Below are positions 1 to 6,797 of a stretch of 11,416 nt of DNA, one piece after another. The notes beneath the pieces were generated by a model. It was not told the DNA's origin. It did no database searches and worked only from the letters and a program-made list of their open reading frames with translations. The stretch's first letter is position 1; each line of letters opens with the position of its first letter. The position numbers and the translations under genes are program-made. Source of the stretch: JANWYQ01 sp034432445 (GTDB taxonomy: Bacteria; Chloroflexota; Anaerolineae; JAAEKA01); NCBI GenBank assembly GCA_034432445.1, contig DAOUBX010000068.1, positions 1 through 11,416 on the forward strand, read 5' to 3'.

Positions 1-276
1 GGCTGGGCGCTCGCCGGAAGGCCGCTGGCCCGCAGGGCGCTCGCCGGAAGGCCGCTGGCCCGCAGGACGCTCGCCGGAAGGCCGCTGGCCCGCAGGACGC
101 TCGCCTACCGGCGGCTGATCGGACGCTCGCTCATCTGTCGGCCTAGCGGCCGTAGGTCGATCAACAGGGGGTCTTTCTGCCGGCGGCTTGGCGGCTGGCG
201 ACGCAGCAGGTGGCCGTTGCGCCTTAGGCGGCTGCGCAGCAGGTGGTTGGGTCTTTTCTAAGGTTTTTTCTGTCAT
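1..276 (-). CDS. infB: Translation initiation factor IF-2, N-terminal fragment (cut by window edge)
   Basis: IF-2 is the GTPase that places initiator tRNA on the 30S subunit. Only the first 92 codons are visible, running off the left edge, so the G domain is not seen and the call rests on context. It is the next gene after nusA and ylxR on the same strand, and it has the disordered, Pro/Ala/Arg/Gln-rich N-terminus typical of bacterial IF-2. The reading opens MTEKTLEKTQPPAAQPPKAQ, and from about residue 58 it becomes a repeat of the ten residues GERPAGQRPS. The ATG (276..274) has a strong ribosome binding site, GGAGGT, five bases upstream. The low-complexity sequence could belong to another disordered protein, but synteny makes IF-2 by far the likeliest. 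Confidence 0.85.
   Translation of the reverse strand, partial: MTEKTLEKTQPPAAQPPKAQRPPAASPAAKPPAERPPVDRPTAARPTDERASDQPPVGERPAGQRPSGERPAGQRPSGERPAGQRPSGERPA
7..105 (-). repeat. 30-bp tandem repeat coding GERPAGQRPS in IF-2
   Basis: Three consecutive 30-bp units (7-36, 37-66, 67-96) are identical except for one base at the unit boundary, and a partial fourth unit follows to 105. In the infB frame each unit encodes the decapeptide GERPAGQRPS. Because 30 is a multiple of three, unit gain or loss keeps the frame. The array may continue beyond the left edge. It is a coding repeat, not a CRISPR, because there are no spacers. Confidence 0.9.
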
Positions 277-794
277 TTGGCACCTCCCAGGGTTCCACGA
301 GCCTACCGTCATGGACATTCGGCCGTGCTCACGCCAGCACTGACCACATGACTATCCGTCGGGCAGGGAGATCTTGCTGATGCCACCAAGTCAATGACTG
401 CTCAGCTTCAGCAATGCGCACCATGGCACGCAGCGGCGCAGTCTGCGCAGACTTGATCGGCGGAAACGATGCTAACCCAAGGCAAGACTCGACCCACAAG
501 GTCGTGCCACGCCATGGGCTGGCGGATGAAGTCAGGAGTTGTGGAACGGCAGGGATGCCGCAGCAACAAGAGAGGGAGGAAGAGGGGCTAAGCCTTGCCC
601 GGGTGTTGCATGTGTGCTGTCCCTCACACGCCAGGCAAAGCCGGGGGAGAAGTGGGATGGAGGTTATTTACCGGCCATAACCACTCCTTGTCCCTGCTGT
701 CGTCTTCCTGCCATCACTGTCGGCAACAAACCTGCGCACCAGTGCGGCTCCGCATCCATGAGTCTGTTTTTCCTGTCCGCCAGACTGCACCCGA
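277..794. other. 518-bp gap between ylxR and infB with no convincing gene
   Basis: I find no tRNA and no ORF with a recognisable family on either strand. Many bacteria carry the L7Ae-like gene ylxQ here, and none is readable. What can be seen is weak secondary structure. The arms GGTTAT (662-667) and ATAACC (677-682) face a nine-base loop, extended outwards by GGA/TCC across a two-base bulge. GTGTG/CACAC at about 612-630 lies between complementary TGCC and GGCA. A four-codon minus-strand ORF (MAGK) follows an AAGGAG at about 680, and I give it no function. The minus-strand RNA of this gap would be either an intercistronic spacer or the 5' leader of infB if a separate promoter exists. I see no good -10/-35 pair for one. 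Confidence 0.5.
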
Positions 795-1139
795 TCAAAG
801 TTGGTCAGCGGTTTCCGGTTCTGCCGTTGCCAGCAGGCCCTCGACCGTGGGCGGCAGGCTGGCGGCAAATGCCGCCAGCGCTGCCGTTTCATCATCCGTT
901 AGTGTCGTCTTCAAAGCACGGTTCAAAGCAGCGCTGCGCAAAGCCTTGTCCCAGCAGGGCTTGGCCCGACACAAGTATGCGCCGCGCCCATTCCGTTTGC
1001 CAGTCAAGTCCACCAAGACACCGGCGTCACTTGTCCGCACCACACGCACCAGGTCGCGCTTGCCGCCGATGCGACGGCAAGCGATGCATGTGCGTTGCGG
1101 CACGTGGCGCCGGGAACCCGGTTGCTTAACCTTCGCCAC
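795..1139 (-). CDS. ylxR: YlxR/RnpM family RNA-binding protein (DUF448)
   Basis: This 114-residue protein carries the family signatures: PQRTCIACR at residues 14-22, KRDLVRVVR at 27-35, then VDLTGKRNGRGAYLC at about 43-57. The closing helix CWDKALRSAALNRALKT completes the fold. YlxR is a small basic nucleic-acid-binding protein encoded between nusA and infB in many bacteria. In Firmicutes it binds RNase P RNA and modulates RNase P, hence the newer name RnpM. The start is GTG at 1139..1137, chosen because AGAGGAG lies six bases upstream. That ribosome binding site sits in the 20-bp gap after the nusA stop, so the genes are clearly co-transcribed. The C-terminal 25 residues are an Ala/Glu-rich extension. 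Confidence 0.93.
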   Translation of the reverse strand: MAKVKQPGSRRHVPQRTCIACRRIGGKRDLVRVVRTSDAGVLVDLTGKRNGRGAYLCRAKPCWDKALRSAALNRALKTTLTDDETAALAAFAASLPPTVEGLLATAEPETADQL

Positions 1140-1159
1140 AACTCGCTCCTCTGCCAGGC

Positions 1160-2947
1160 TTACTCGTCGTCCGAGTACCAGCTGCTACGATCGCGCTTGC
1201 GCCGACGCACCGAGACCATCTGGCCCAAGCTCTCGTCGTAGATCAAGGTGCGCTTCTTGTCCTTGGTCTTGCCGCGATCGCCTTGTTTCTTACCTTTTTG
1301 AGGCCGGCTGGGCTGATAACGACTAGACTGCGGCGGTCGCACCTCTTGCGATGGCGCTGCGGCTTTGGCTGGCTTACTCGGTTCTTCGATCTCGCCTTCG
1401 TCGTAGTAATCGTCGTACTCGGCGTACTCGTCATACTCATCGTACTCTTCGTAGGCTCCGTACTCGTCGACGGCGTATTCGTCGTACTCGCCTGCGGCGT
1501 ACATATCGTATTCGCCCTCGACATCGGGCTGTTCAACCTTGCCGGCCTCGGCCACCTCACCGTACTCACCATACTCGGCATACTCGTCGTACTCGCCGTA
1601 CTCCTCGTAGGCCGCTTCAGCCTCTGCCGTAGCCTCCGGATGAGCCGCTAGAGCCTCCTCTGCTGTAGTCTCCGACAAAGCGGCCAGAGCCTCCTCGGAC
1701 GTCGGTTCTTCCGCCAGAGTCTCGATCTCGTCGGTGTACTCCTCAAACTCAGCGAGCTCAGACGGCGCAGCCAGGGCATCATCGCGCAGCAGTTGCTCGG
1801 CAACCGACAGAATGTCACCAGAGTCGGCCCGTGCACGGGCCATTGCCATGCGCGTCCGCCGCGCGCTCACCTCGCGTGCGTACTCATCCAGGTTCTCTTC
1901 CAACGCCTCGGTCTCGCTCTTGATGTCGATGCGCCAACCGGTCAACTTGGCGCTCAGGCGGGCGTTTTGGCCCTCTTTGCCGATGGCCAAAGACTGCTGC
2001 TTGTCCGGCACCACTACGATCGCCGTCTTGTTGTCTGTCGTGTCGTCCAGAATCACCTGGCTGACCTTGGCCGGGCTGAGCGCATTGGCAATAAAGATCG
2101 CCGGGTCCGGACTCCACTCCACGACATCGATCTTCTCGCCGTTGAGCTCATTCACAATCGCCTGGATCCGCACGCCGCGCATGCCCACGCAGGACCCGAC
2201 CGGATCCACGCCAGGCTGAATGGCAGCTACGGCAACCTTCGAGCGCTGGCCTGGCTCACGGGCAATGCTCTTGATCTCCACGCTGCCGTTGTAAATCTCG
2301 GGAACTTCCTGTTCCAGCAGCCGGCGCAGCAAGGCGCGGTGGGTGCGCGAGAGCCTGATGCCGGCCCCGCGCGGGCCCTTTGTTACTTCTACCAGATAGC
2401 AGCGCAGCTTGTTGTTAGGACGATACCGTTCGGTGGGAATCTGATCTTCTTTGGCCAGCACGCCCTCGGCCTTGCCGTCCAGGGCTACCGTGACCGCACC
2501 CGTGCTGTGGTCGATGCTGCGGATCGTGCAGTGAACGATCTCACCCACGCGGCTCTGGTAGCGCAGGTACACGGCATCGCGCTCAGCCTCGCGGATGCGC
2601 TGCAAGATCACCTGCTTGGCAGTCTGCGCAGCAATGCGACCAAAGTTGTCGGGCGTGCTCTCTACCAACACAACGCCGCCGATGTCGGCTGTCGTGTCAA
2701 TGGCGCGCGCTTTGGCCAAAGATATCTGCGTTCGCTCGTCCTCAACCTCGGCCACGACTTCTTTCTCGATGAAGATCTTCATCTCGCCGGTTTTGGGGTC
2801 CACTCTGGCCCGGACATTAGCCGGTGAACCAAAACGCCGGCGATGCGCAGACACAAGCGCGGCCTCAATGGCCTCGAACACGACCTGTGGCTCGAGCTCA
2901 CGCTCCACACAGATGTTGTTGATGGCCATGATCAGTTCATTCTTCAT
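1160..2947 (-). CDS. nusA: Transcription termination/antitermination factor NusA with long acidic Tyr-rich tail
   Basis: NusA binds RNA polymerase and modulates pausing, termination and antitermination. The 595 residues show the usual order: N-terminal polymerase-binding domain (1-130), S1 domain (about 134-200), KH1 (about 225-290, GSCVGMRGVRIQ at 251-262) and KH2 (about 300-350, AIGKEGQNARLSAKL at 321-335). The core ends near residue 370, which is where many bacterial NusA proteins stop. Here about 220 extra residues follow. These are an Ala/Glu-rich helix-prone stretch, a block of YDEY/YGEY-like motifs (447-518), and a basic Lys/Arg-rich end (541-585) finishing SSWYSDDE. MKNELIMAINNICVERELEP matches the normal family start; the nearest purine-rich sites (AGAAGG and AGGAG) have poor spacing to this ATG. 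rimP, the usual upstream partner, is absent here. Confidence 0.96.
   Translation of the reverse strand: MKNELIMAINNICVERELEPQVVFEAIEAALVSAHRRRFGSPANVRARVDPKTGEMKIFIEKEVVAEVEDERTQISLAKARAIDTTADIGGVVLVESTPDNFGRIAAQTAKQVILQRIREAERDAVYLRYQSRVGEIVHCTIRSIDHSTGAVTVALDGKAEGVLAKEDQIPTERYRPNNKLRCYLVEVTKGPRGAGIRLSRTHRALLRRLLEQEVPEIYNGSVEIKSIAREPGQRSKVAVAAIQPGVDPVGSCVGMRGVRIQAIVNELNGEKIDVVEWSPDPAIFIANALSPAKVSQVILDDTTDNKTAIVVVPDKQQSLAIGKEGQNARLSAKLTGWRIDIKSETEALEENLDEYAREVSARRTRMAMARARADSGDILSVAEQLLRDDALAAPSELAEFEEYTDEIETLAEEPTSEEALAALSETTAEEALAAHPEATAEAEAAYEEYGEYDEYAEYGEYGEVAEAGKVEQPDVEGEYDMYAAGEYDEYAVDEYGAYEEYDEYDEYAEYDDYYDEGEIEEPSKPAKAAAPSQEVRPPQSSRYQPSRPQKGKKQGDRGKTKDKKRTLIYDESLGQMVSVRRRKRDRSSWYSDDE
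1394..1609 (-). repeat. Low-complexity Tyr/Glu/Asp tract in the NusA tail
   Basis: NusA residues 447-518 are an irregular array of Y-(D/E/G)-E-Y units with about 20 tyrosines and almost no positive charge. At DNA level the plus strand reads as imperfect repeats of tactcgtcgtactc-type hexamers and 12-mers, so copy number could change by slippage without breaking the frame. The acidic tract is followed by a basic end, which gives the tail opposite charge blocks. Confidence 0.85.
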
Positions 2948-3068
2948 ACCTTCTGCCTACTCCTGGTGTCCTACCTCGCGCCCTGAGCTGACATCGTTCG
3001 ATCAGGCGCTGCTCCACTGGATTTTTGCTGCTATGACCTATGCTCCCGAAGAAAAGTCCCTTACAGCA

Positions 3069-3095
3069 AGAAAAGTGGGGGATGCCCACTTTTCT
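3069..3095 (-). terminator. Perfect 11-bp hairpin between the TIM-barrel gene and nusA
   Basis: AGAAAAGTGGG (3069-3079) and CCCACTTTTCT (3085-3095) are exact reverse complements around the five-base loop GGATG. On the minus strand the 3' arm ends in CTTTTCT followed by TGCTG, so the A/U-rich base of the stem supplies a short U-run. It lies 56 bp after the stop of the upstream gene and about 20 nt inside the transcript predicted from the promoter at 3121-3149. It can therefore be read as the terminator of the tgt operon or as an attenuator in the nusA leader. The U-run is poor for a strong terminator. Confidence 0.55.
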
Positions 3096-3120
3096 GAAAG
3101 AACATTTTCCGGCTGCAGCA

Positions 3121-3149
3121 ATTGTACCACAGGTAGCGGCTGGCTGCAA
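3121..3149 (-). promoter_or_regulatory. Candidate sigma-70-type promoter for nusA-ylxR-infB
   Basis: Read on the minus strand, TTGCAG (3149-3144) is separated by exactly 17 bp from TACAAT (3126-3121). A TG one base before the -10 gives an extended -10 element. Transcription would begin near 3114 and give a leader of about 165 nt before the nusA ATG. The -35 begins two bases after the stop codon of the preceding gene, so the promoter fills the start of the intergenic gap. Confidence 0.55.
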
Positions 3150-3150
3150 A

Positions 3151-4125
3151 TCATCGGGGGGCTTGCTGAGCTAAGCAGCCGCTGGCAGCCAGACGGCGCG
3201 CGCCTGCTTGCACCTCAGCCGCGCTGAAATACCAGTCGAACTCGCAGGTGCGCACGGCTTGGGAAGGCAACCAGGCAGCCAACGCAGCGAAATCCAGCTC
3301 GCCCGTGCCCGGGAGCAGATGATCGCGCAGGCCGATCACGTCGTGGAAATGTATCCCCACGATGCGCGAGGCGAAGGCCGCCAGCCAGTCCTCGTGCACA
3401 TGCAAGCCCAGGTTATGCAGCACCTGCACGTGCCCCATGTCGTACCAGAAGCCGACCACGGCCGGATCGGTTTGGCGCAGCAGCCAATCCAACTCGCTCC
3501 ACGCGGGTATCTCGTGGTAGTGAAAGCGCGACTCAACTCCTAGGCGCACTCCACGTGGCCCGGCATAGGCTGCCAGCTCCTCCAAACTACGCAACGCAGC
3601 CGTCAACGCCGGCCCGGCGGCGTCGGCGCGCGCAGCCTGCAGCGCAGCCAGAGCCTCGCCGTAGACGGTAGTCGCACGCTGCCCACCCAGATAGCGCTGG
3701 CGTAACGCCCATTCCAGGTGGCTGGGCAGCGTTACCTCGCCCAGGTGTAGGCAGACAGCCGCTGCGCCCGCGCGCACAGCGAAATCGATGGATGCATAGC
3801 CCTGAGCCACCGCCCACCTGCGCGCAGTCTCATCGGACGCAGACAGCAAGGCGTCGGCTGGCCGGCCAAACGGCGAAGGCACGGTCGGCGCCGGAAAATG
3901 CACCGAACGTATTGCCAGCGTGGCCAGGTCCGTGTTGCCAATCATCTCCGGCGTGACGATATGGCTAACCTCGATGCCGCCAAAACCCAGCGCCTGCGCC
4001 GCTTCAGCAAAATCCGCCAAACGCTGAAAGCGGTGTTGCATCCACATCGTGGAAAGTGCTGCGCCGGCGATGGCCCCGCCGTCTGGCCCCGCCGAATCGA
4101 ACGACGTGGCTGTCGGATGGCTCAT
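3151..4125 (-). CDS. Xylose-isomerase-like TIM-barrel protein (sugar phosphate isomerase/epimerase family)
   Basis: The 324 residues fit the AP-endonuclease-2 / xylose isomerase-like TIM-barrel superfamily, whose members bind divalent metals and include sugar isomerases, epimerases and endonuclease IV. Barrel-strand motifs with likely metal or substrate ligands appear in order: GGIEVSH (E52), SVHFPAP (H76), VCLHLGE (H127), GVESRFHYHE (E198), FWYDMGHVQ (D229, H232), GIHFHDV (H259, H261, D262), PGTGELDF (276-279 region) and a closing CEFDW (E295). The first 20 residues look like a non-conserved extension. The ATG overlaps the upstream stop as ATGA, with GGAGG eight bases upstream, so it is probably translationally coupled to the PstS-like gene. 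The substrate cannot be read from sequence. Endonuclease IV is unlikely because its longer His/Glu ligand set is not complete. Confidence 0.8.
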   Translation of the reverse strand: MSHPTATSFDSAGPDGGAIAGAALSTMWMQHRFQRLADFAEAAQALGFGGIEVSHIVTPEMIGNTDLATLAIRSVHFPAPTVPSPFGRPADALLSASDETARRWAVAQGYASIDFAVRAGAAAVCLHLGEVTLPSHLEWALRQRYLGGQRATTVYGEALAALQAARADAAGPALTAALRSLEELAAYAGPRGVRLGVESRFHYHEIPAWSELDWLLRQTDPAVVGFWYDMGHVQVLHNLGLHVHEDWLAAFASRIVGIHFHDVIGLRDHLLPGTGELDFAALAAWLPSQAVRTCEFDWYFSAAEVQAGARRLAASGCLAQQAPR

Positions 4126-5021
4126 TGGAGGACCCTCCCAAAGCGCTGTTGCACGATGCTCTGGCCGGCCGGGCCGTGAGCCCAGGCAACAAACTCAGCG
4201 GCGGCCGGGTTCACGTCCGCTGGCATCAAGATGTAAACCGGAAGCCGCAGCGGATAGCCGTTGGCTGTTACAGGGTCGGCCGGCAACCCATCGATGGCTA
4301 ACGCGCGCGCCTGGTTGCGCTGCGCGGGAGGGAGAGCTGCCAACCACGCCGCAGATACGTAGCCAATTGCGCCTTGCGTCCGCGCCACGTAATCCAGCAT
4401 GGCCTCCTCGCCCGGCAGAATCAGGGCCAGCGGCGTTAGCTGAGCTTCCGACAGCACGGCTGCGTCGAACACGCTCCTGGCTCCAGCGCCGTCTTCGCGT
4501 ACAGCGGGCTGAATGGTCTGCGACGCGCCGCCCAACTCAGCCCAGTTGCGCACCTTGCCGGTGAAAATCCGCCGCGCCTGGTCCAGCGTCAGCACAGTCA
4601 GCGGCGAGCTACTAGGAACGATCAACGCTACGGCATCCCACGCCAGCAGCGTTGTTGTCAGAAGCTGCTGCGCTGCAAGCTGCGGCCGCTGCGCGGCGAG
4701 GGCCACATCCGCCCGCCCTTGCGTCAAGCGGGCCTCGGCAGCGAATGAGTTGGCCACGGGCTCGATGCGCATGGTCACATGAGGACGGTGAGCCTGATAT
4801 GCGTCAGCCAGTTCATGGGCGAGGAGCACCAGGTTGTCAGGCGCAACGATCGTAAGGGCAACCGGCTCAGGCGTGGCCAAGTGGGTGCCACAGCCGGTCA
4901 GCGCCCACGCCAGGCACAGCGTAATGACAAGCAGCAAAACGCGCCGAACTCCATCGATCGGGCCGCTCTTGGCCCAGCCAGCCAAAAGGGGGTGACTGCG
5001 CCCGCGGTGCATCCTGCCCAT
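4122..5021 (-). CDS. PstS-like phosphate/anion-binding lipoprotein
   Basis: This is a 299-residue exported solute-binding protein. A hydrophobic segment (28-41) ends in the lipobox ALTGC, with the lipidated Cys at 44. The rest follows the PstS / PBP-like-2 fold: TIVAPDNLVLLAHELADAYQ near the start, IFTGKVRNWAELGG (152-165), REDGAGARSVF (175-185, the family's anion-binding loop, usually SGS/SGT) and GAIGYVS (217-223). Phosphate is the expected ligand for the family, but the altered binding loop leaves other oxyanions open. No permease or ATPase gene is adjacent, so it may be an orphan or signalling binding protein. The ATG lies four bases after the tgt stop with AGGGGG upstream. A shorter start at residue 4 is possible. 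Confidence 0.8.
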   Translation of the reverse strand: MGRMHRGRSHPLLAGWAKSGPIDGVRRVLLLVITLCLAWALTGCGTHLATPEPVALTIVAPDNLVLLAHELADAYQAHRPHVTMRIEPVANSFAAEARLTQGRADVALAAQRPQLAAQQLLTTTLLAWDAVALIVPSSSPLTVLTLDQARRIFTGKVRNWAELGGASQTIQPAVREDGAGARSVFDAAVLSEAQLTPLALILPGEEAMLDYVARTQGAIGYVSAAWLAALPPAQRNQARALAIDGLPADPVTANGYPLRLPVYILMPADVNPAAAEFVAWAHGPAGQSIVQQRFGRVLQ

Positions 5022-5025
5022 CAGT

Positions 5026-6213
<1,188 letters not shown>

Positions 6214-6220
6214 GGCAGTG

Positions 6221-6250
6221 ATTATAACCAGTGGTCGCGCGAATGACCAA
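6221..6250 (-). promoter_or_regulatory. tgt promoter, probably giving a leaderless mRNA
   Basis: A perfect TATAAT lies at 6226-6221 on the minus strand, only seven bases before the tgt ATG (6213). A weak -35, TTGGTC (6250-6245), stands 18 bp upstream. Initiation 6-8 bases after the -10 falls at or one or two bases before the A of the start codon, and no Shine-Dalgarno sequence is present. The -35 is poor, so the exact start is inferred. Confidence 0.65.
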
Positions 6251-6330
6251 TCACCGCGACCGACCCGCTGCAATCGGCGAAGCGGCGGCCAAACGTTGCG
6301 TAAGCGTGTGGTTGCTGCCGGCCGGACGGC

Positions 6331-6359
6331 TTGTCTGGCCCCTTTCGCTGTGCTATAAT
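6331..6359 (+). promoter_or_regulatory. Consensus promoter with extended -10, plus strand
   Basis: TTGTCT (6331-6336), a 17-bp spacer and a perfect TATAAT (6354-6359) preceded by TGC make an extended -10. This is the best promoter in the window. It diverges from the tgt promoter 130 bp away. Transcription should start near 6366 and run through about 430 bases of non-coding, structured sequence before the FG-GAP gene, unless a separate small RNA ends earlier. Confidence 0.75.
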
Positions 6360-6377
6360 CGGGCCATGCACTTCCTC

Positions 6378-6459
6378 GACCCTTCGGGTTCGGGCTGGCC
6401 GCCATGGCAGGACTCGGCCGGCACATACTAGCCGAGCGACGCCTGAACTCCGAAGGGTC
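6378..6459 (+). ncRNA. Candidate structured RNA: 18-bp bulged hairpin after the promoter
   Basis: Starting about 12 nt after the predicted start site, GACCCTTCGG (6378-6387) pairs perfectly with CCGAAGGGTC (6450-6459). After a single bulged T (6449), GTTCGGGC (6388-6395) pairs with GCCTGAAC (6441-6448) with one G-U. Inside, CTCGGC (6413-6418) pairs with GCCGAG (6431-6436). An alternative inner pairing, CTGGCCG with CGGCCGG, competes with it. A strong promoter followed at once by a long hairpin suits a small RNA or a regulatory leader. I could not match it to 6S, SRP, RNase P, tmRNA, T-box or a riboswitch. No U-run follows, so it is not a terminator. Confidence 0.45.
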
Positions 6460-6479
6460 TTGCTTGTAGAAGCCGCAGG

Positions 6480-6590
6480 GTAACTGCTCAGGTGCCGGGC
6501 ATTTGTAGGCGATTTGCAACCTAGGTTGGCTTCGCAGACACGTTTGCAAACCACAATCCAAATGCCCGGCACCTATGGCTGAGTAGTTAC
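6480..6590. mobile_element. 111-bp MITE-like inverted-repeat element, copy 1, with 8-bp flanking duplication
   Basis: The ends GTAACTGCTCA and TGAGTAGTTAC pair along 11 positions with one G-U. Inside them, AGGTGCCGGGCATTTG (6490-6505) and CAAATGCCCGGCACCT (6559-6574) are exact 16-bp inverted repeats, and TTTGCAA/TTGCAAA form a further inner stem. The element is bracketed by the perfect 8-bp direct repeat GCCGCAGG (6472-6479 and 6591-6598), as expected for a target-site duplication. It encodes nothing and would need a transposase in trans. Two related copies lie at 6697-6765 and 8842-8949. Confidence 0.8.
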
Positions 6591-6613
6591 GCCGCAGGTT
6601 TGTATCGACTTCT

Positions 6614-6644
6614 GCCAGGCTGTGTGGTGCGCAACAGCTCTGGC
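6614..6644 (+). other. Stem-loop in the FG-GAP gene leader
   Basis: GCCAG (6614-6618) pairs with CTGGC (6640-6644) and GCTGT (6619-6623) with ACAGC (6634-6638) across one bulged T, around a ten-base loop. A competing stem, GTAGAAG (6466-6472) with CTTCTGC (6609-6615), would form across the insertion point of the element at 6480-6590. This suggests that the element entered the loop of an existing RNA structure. Function unknown. Confidence 0.4.
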
Positions 6645-6696
6645 GTGAACCCAAGCCCGCCGCGACAACGTGTAAAGGCGTGTTGCACGCGGGTGC

Positions 6697-6765
6697 AAAA
6701 CTACCAGGTACCGAGCACTTGCAACCGCAAGCTTAAGTGCCCGGCACCTCTGACTGAAGAGTTGT
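6697..6765. mobile_element. Inverted-repeat element, copy 2 (short, diverged)
   Basis: The copy runs from AACT to AGTT. The left arm AGGTACCGAGCACTT pairs with AAGTGCCCGGCACCT with two mismatches. The right flank CACCTCTGACTGAAGAGTT matches the end of copy 1 at most positions. The centre is about 40 bp shorter than in copies 1 and 3. No clean duplication abuts it at the same offset as in copy 1, although CAAAACTA occurs on both sides (6696-6703 and 6768-6775). It ends about 20 bp before the ribosome binding site of the FG-GAP gene, so it may influence translation of that gene. Confidence 0.65.
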
Positions 6766-6797
6766 CCCAAAACTATCCACCCACAGGAGGCAGTTCT

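Noticed and set aside
1..105. Regular 30-bp repeats that might suggest a CRISPR array
   Set aside because: The units are directly adjacent with no spacers and are translated in frame as a decapeptide in IF-2.
668..895. 75-codon minus-strand frame in the ylxR-infB gap, in the place of ylxQ
   Set aside because: It overlaps the end of ylxR in another frame and has no L7Ae-like sequence; composition is that of a shadow frame.
414..1326. Plus-strand frames of 88, 196 and 243 codons across the gap and ylxR
   Set aside because: No family resemblance or ribosome binding site, and the two longer frames run antisense into the well-supported ylxR gene.
1793..2827. 344-codon plus-strand open frame antisense to nusA
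   Set aside because: It is the mirror of a GC-rich conserved gene. Its product has no recognisable domain, while the minus frame has clear S1 and KH domains.
2937..3149. 70-codon minus-strand frame before nusA, in the place of rimP
   Set aside because: No RimP motifs; it is made of the promoter and hairpin sequence and overlaps the nusA start.
3151..4125. Functional link between the TIM-barrel isomerase and the microcompartment (sugar-phosphate type)
   Set aside because: The gene belongs to the tgt operon, about 5 kb away with a divergent gene and a terminator in between, so the sequence gives no support for a joint pathway.
6366..6480. Known housekeeping RNA (6S, SRP RNA, RNase P RNA, tmRNA) or T-box after the plus-strand promoter
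   Set aside because: None of the diagnostic conserved motifs of these RNAs can be read on either strand, so only a generic structured RNA is reported.
6214..6654. Extension of the tgt frame by 147 residues upstream
   Set aside because: It crosses the tgt promoter and the inverted-repeat element and lacks family homology; MAIHFELQAQ is the normal start.
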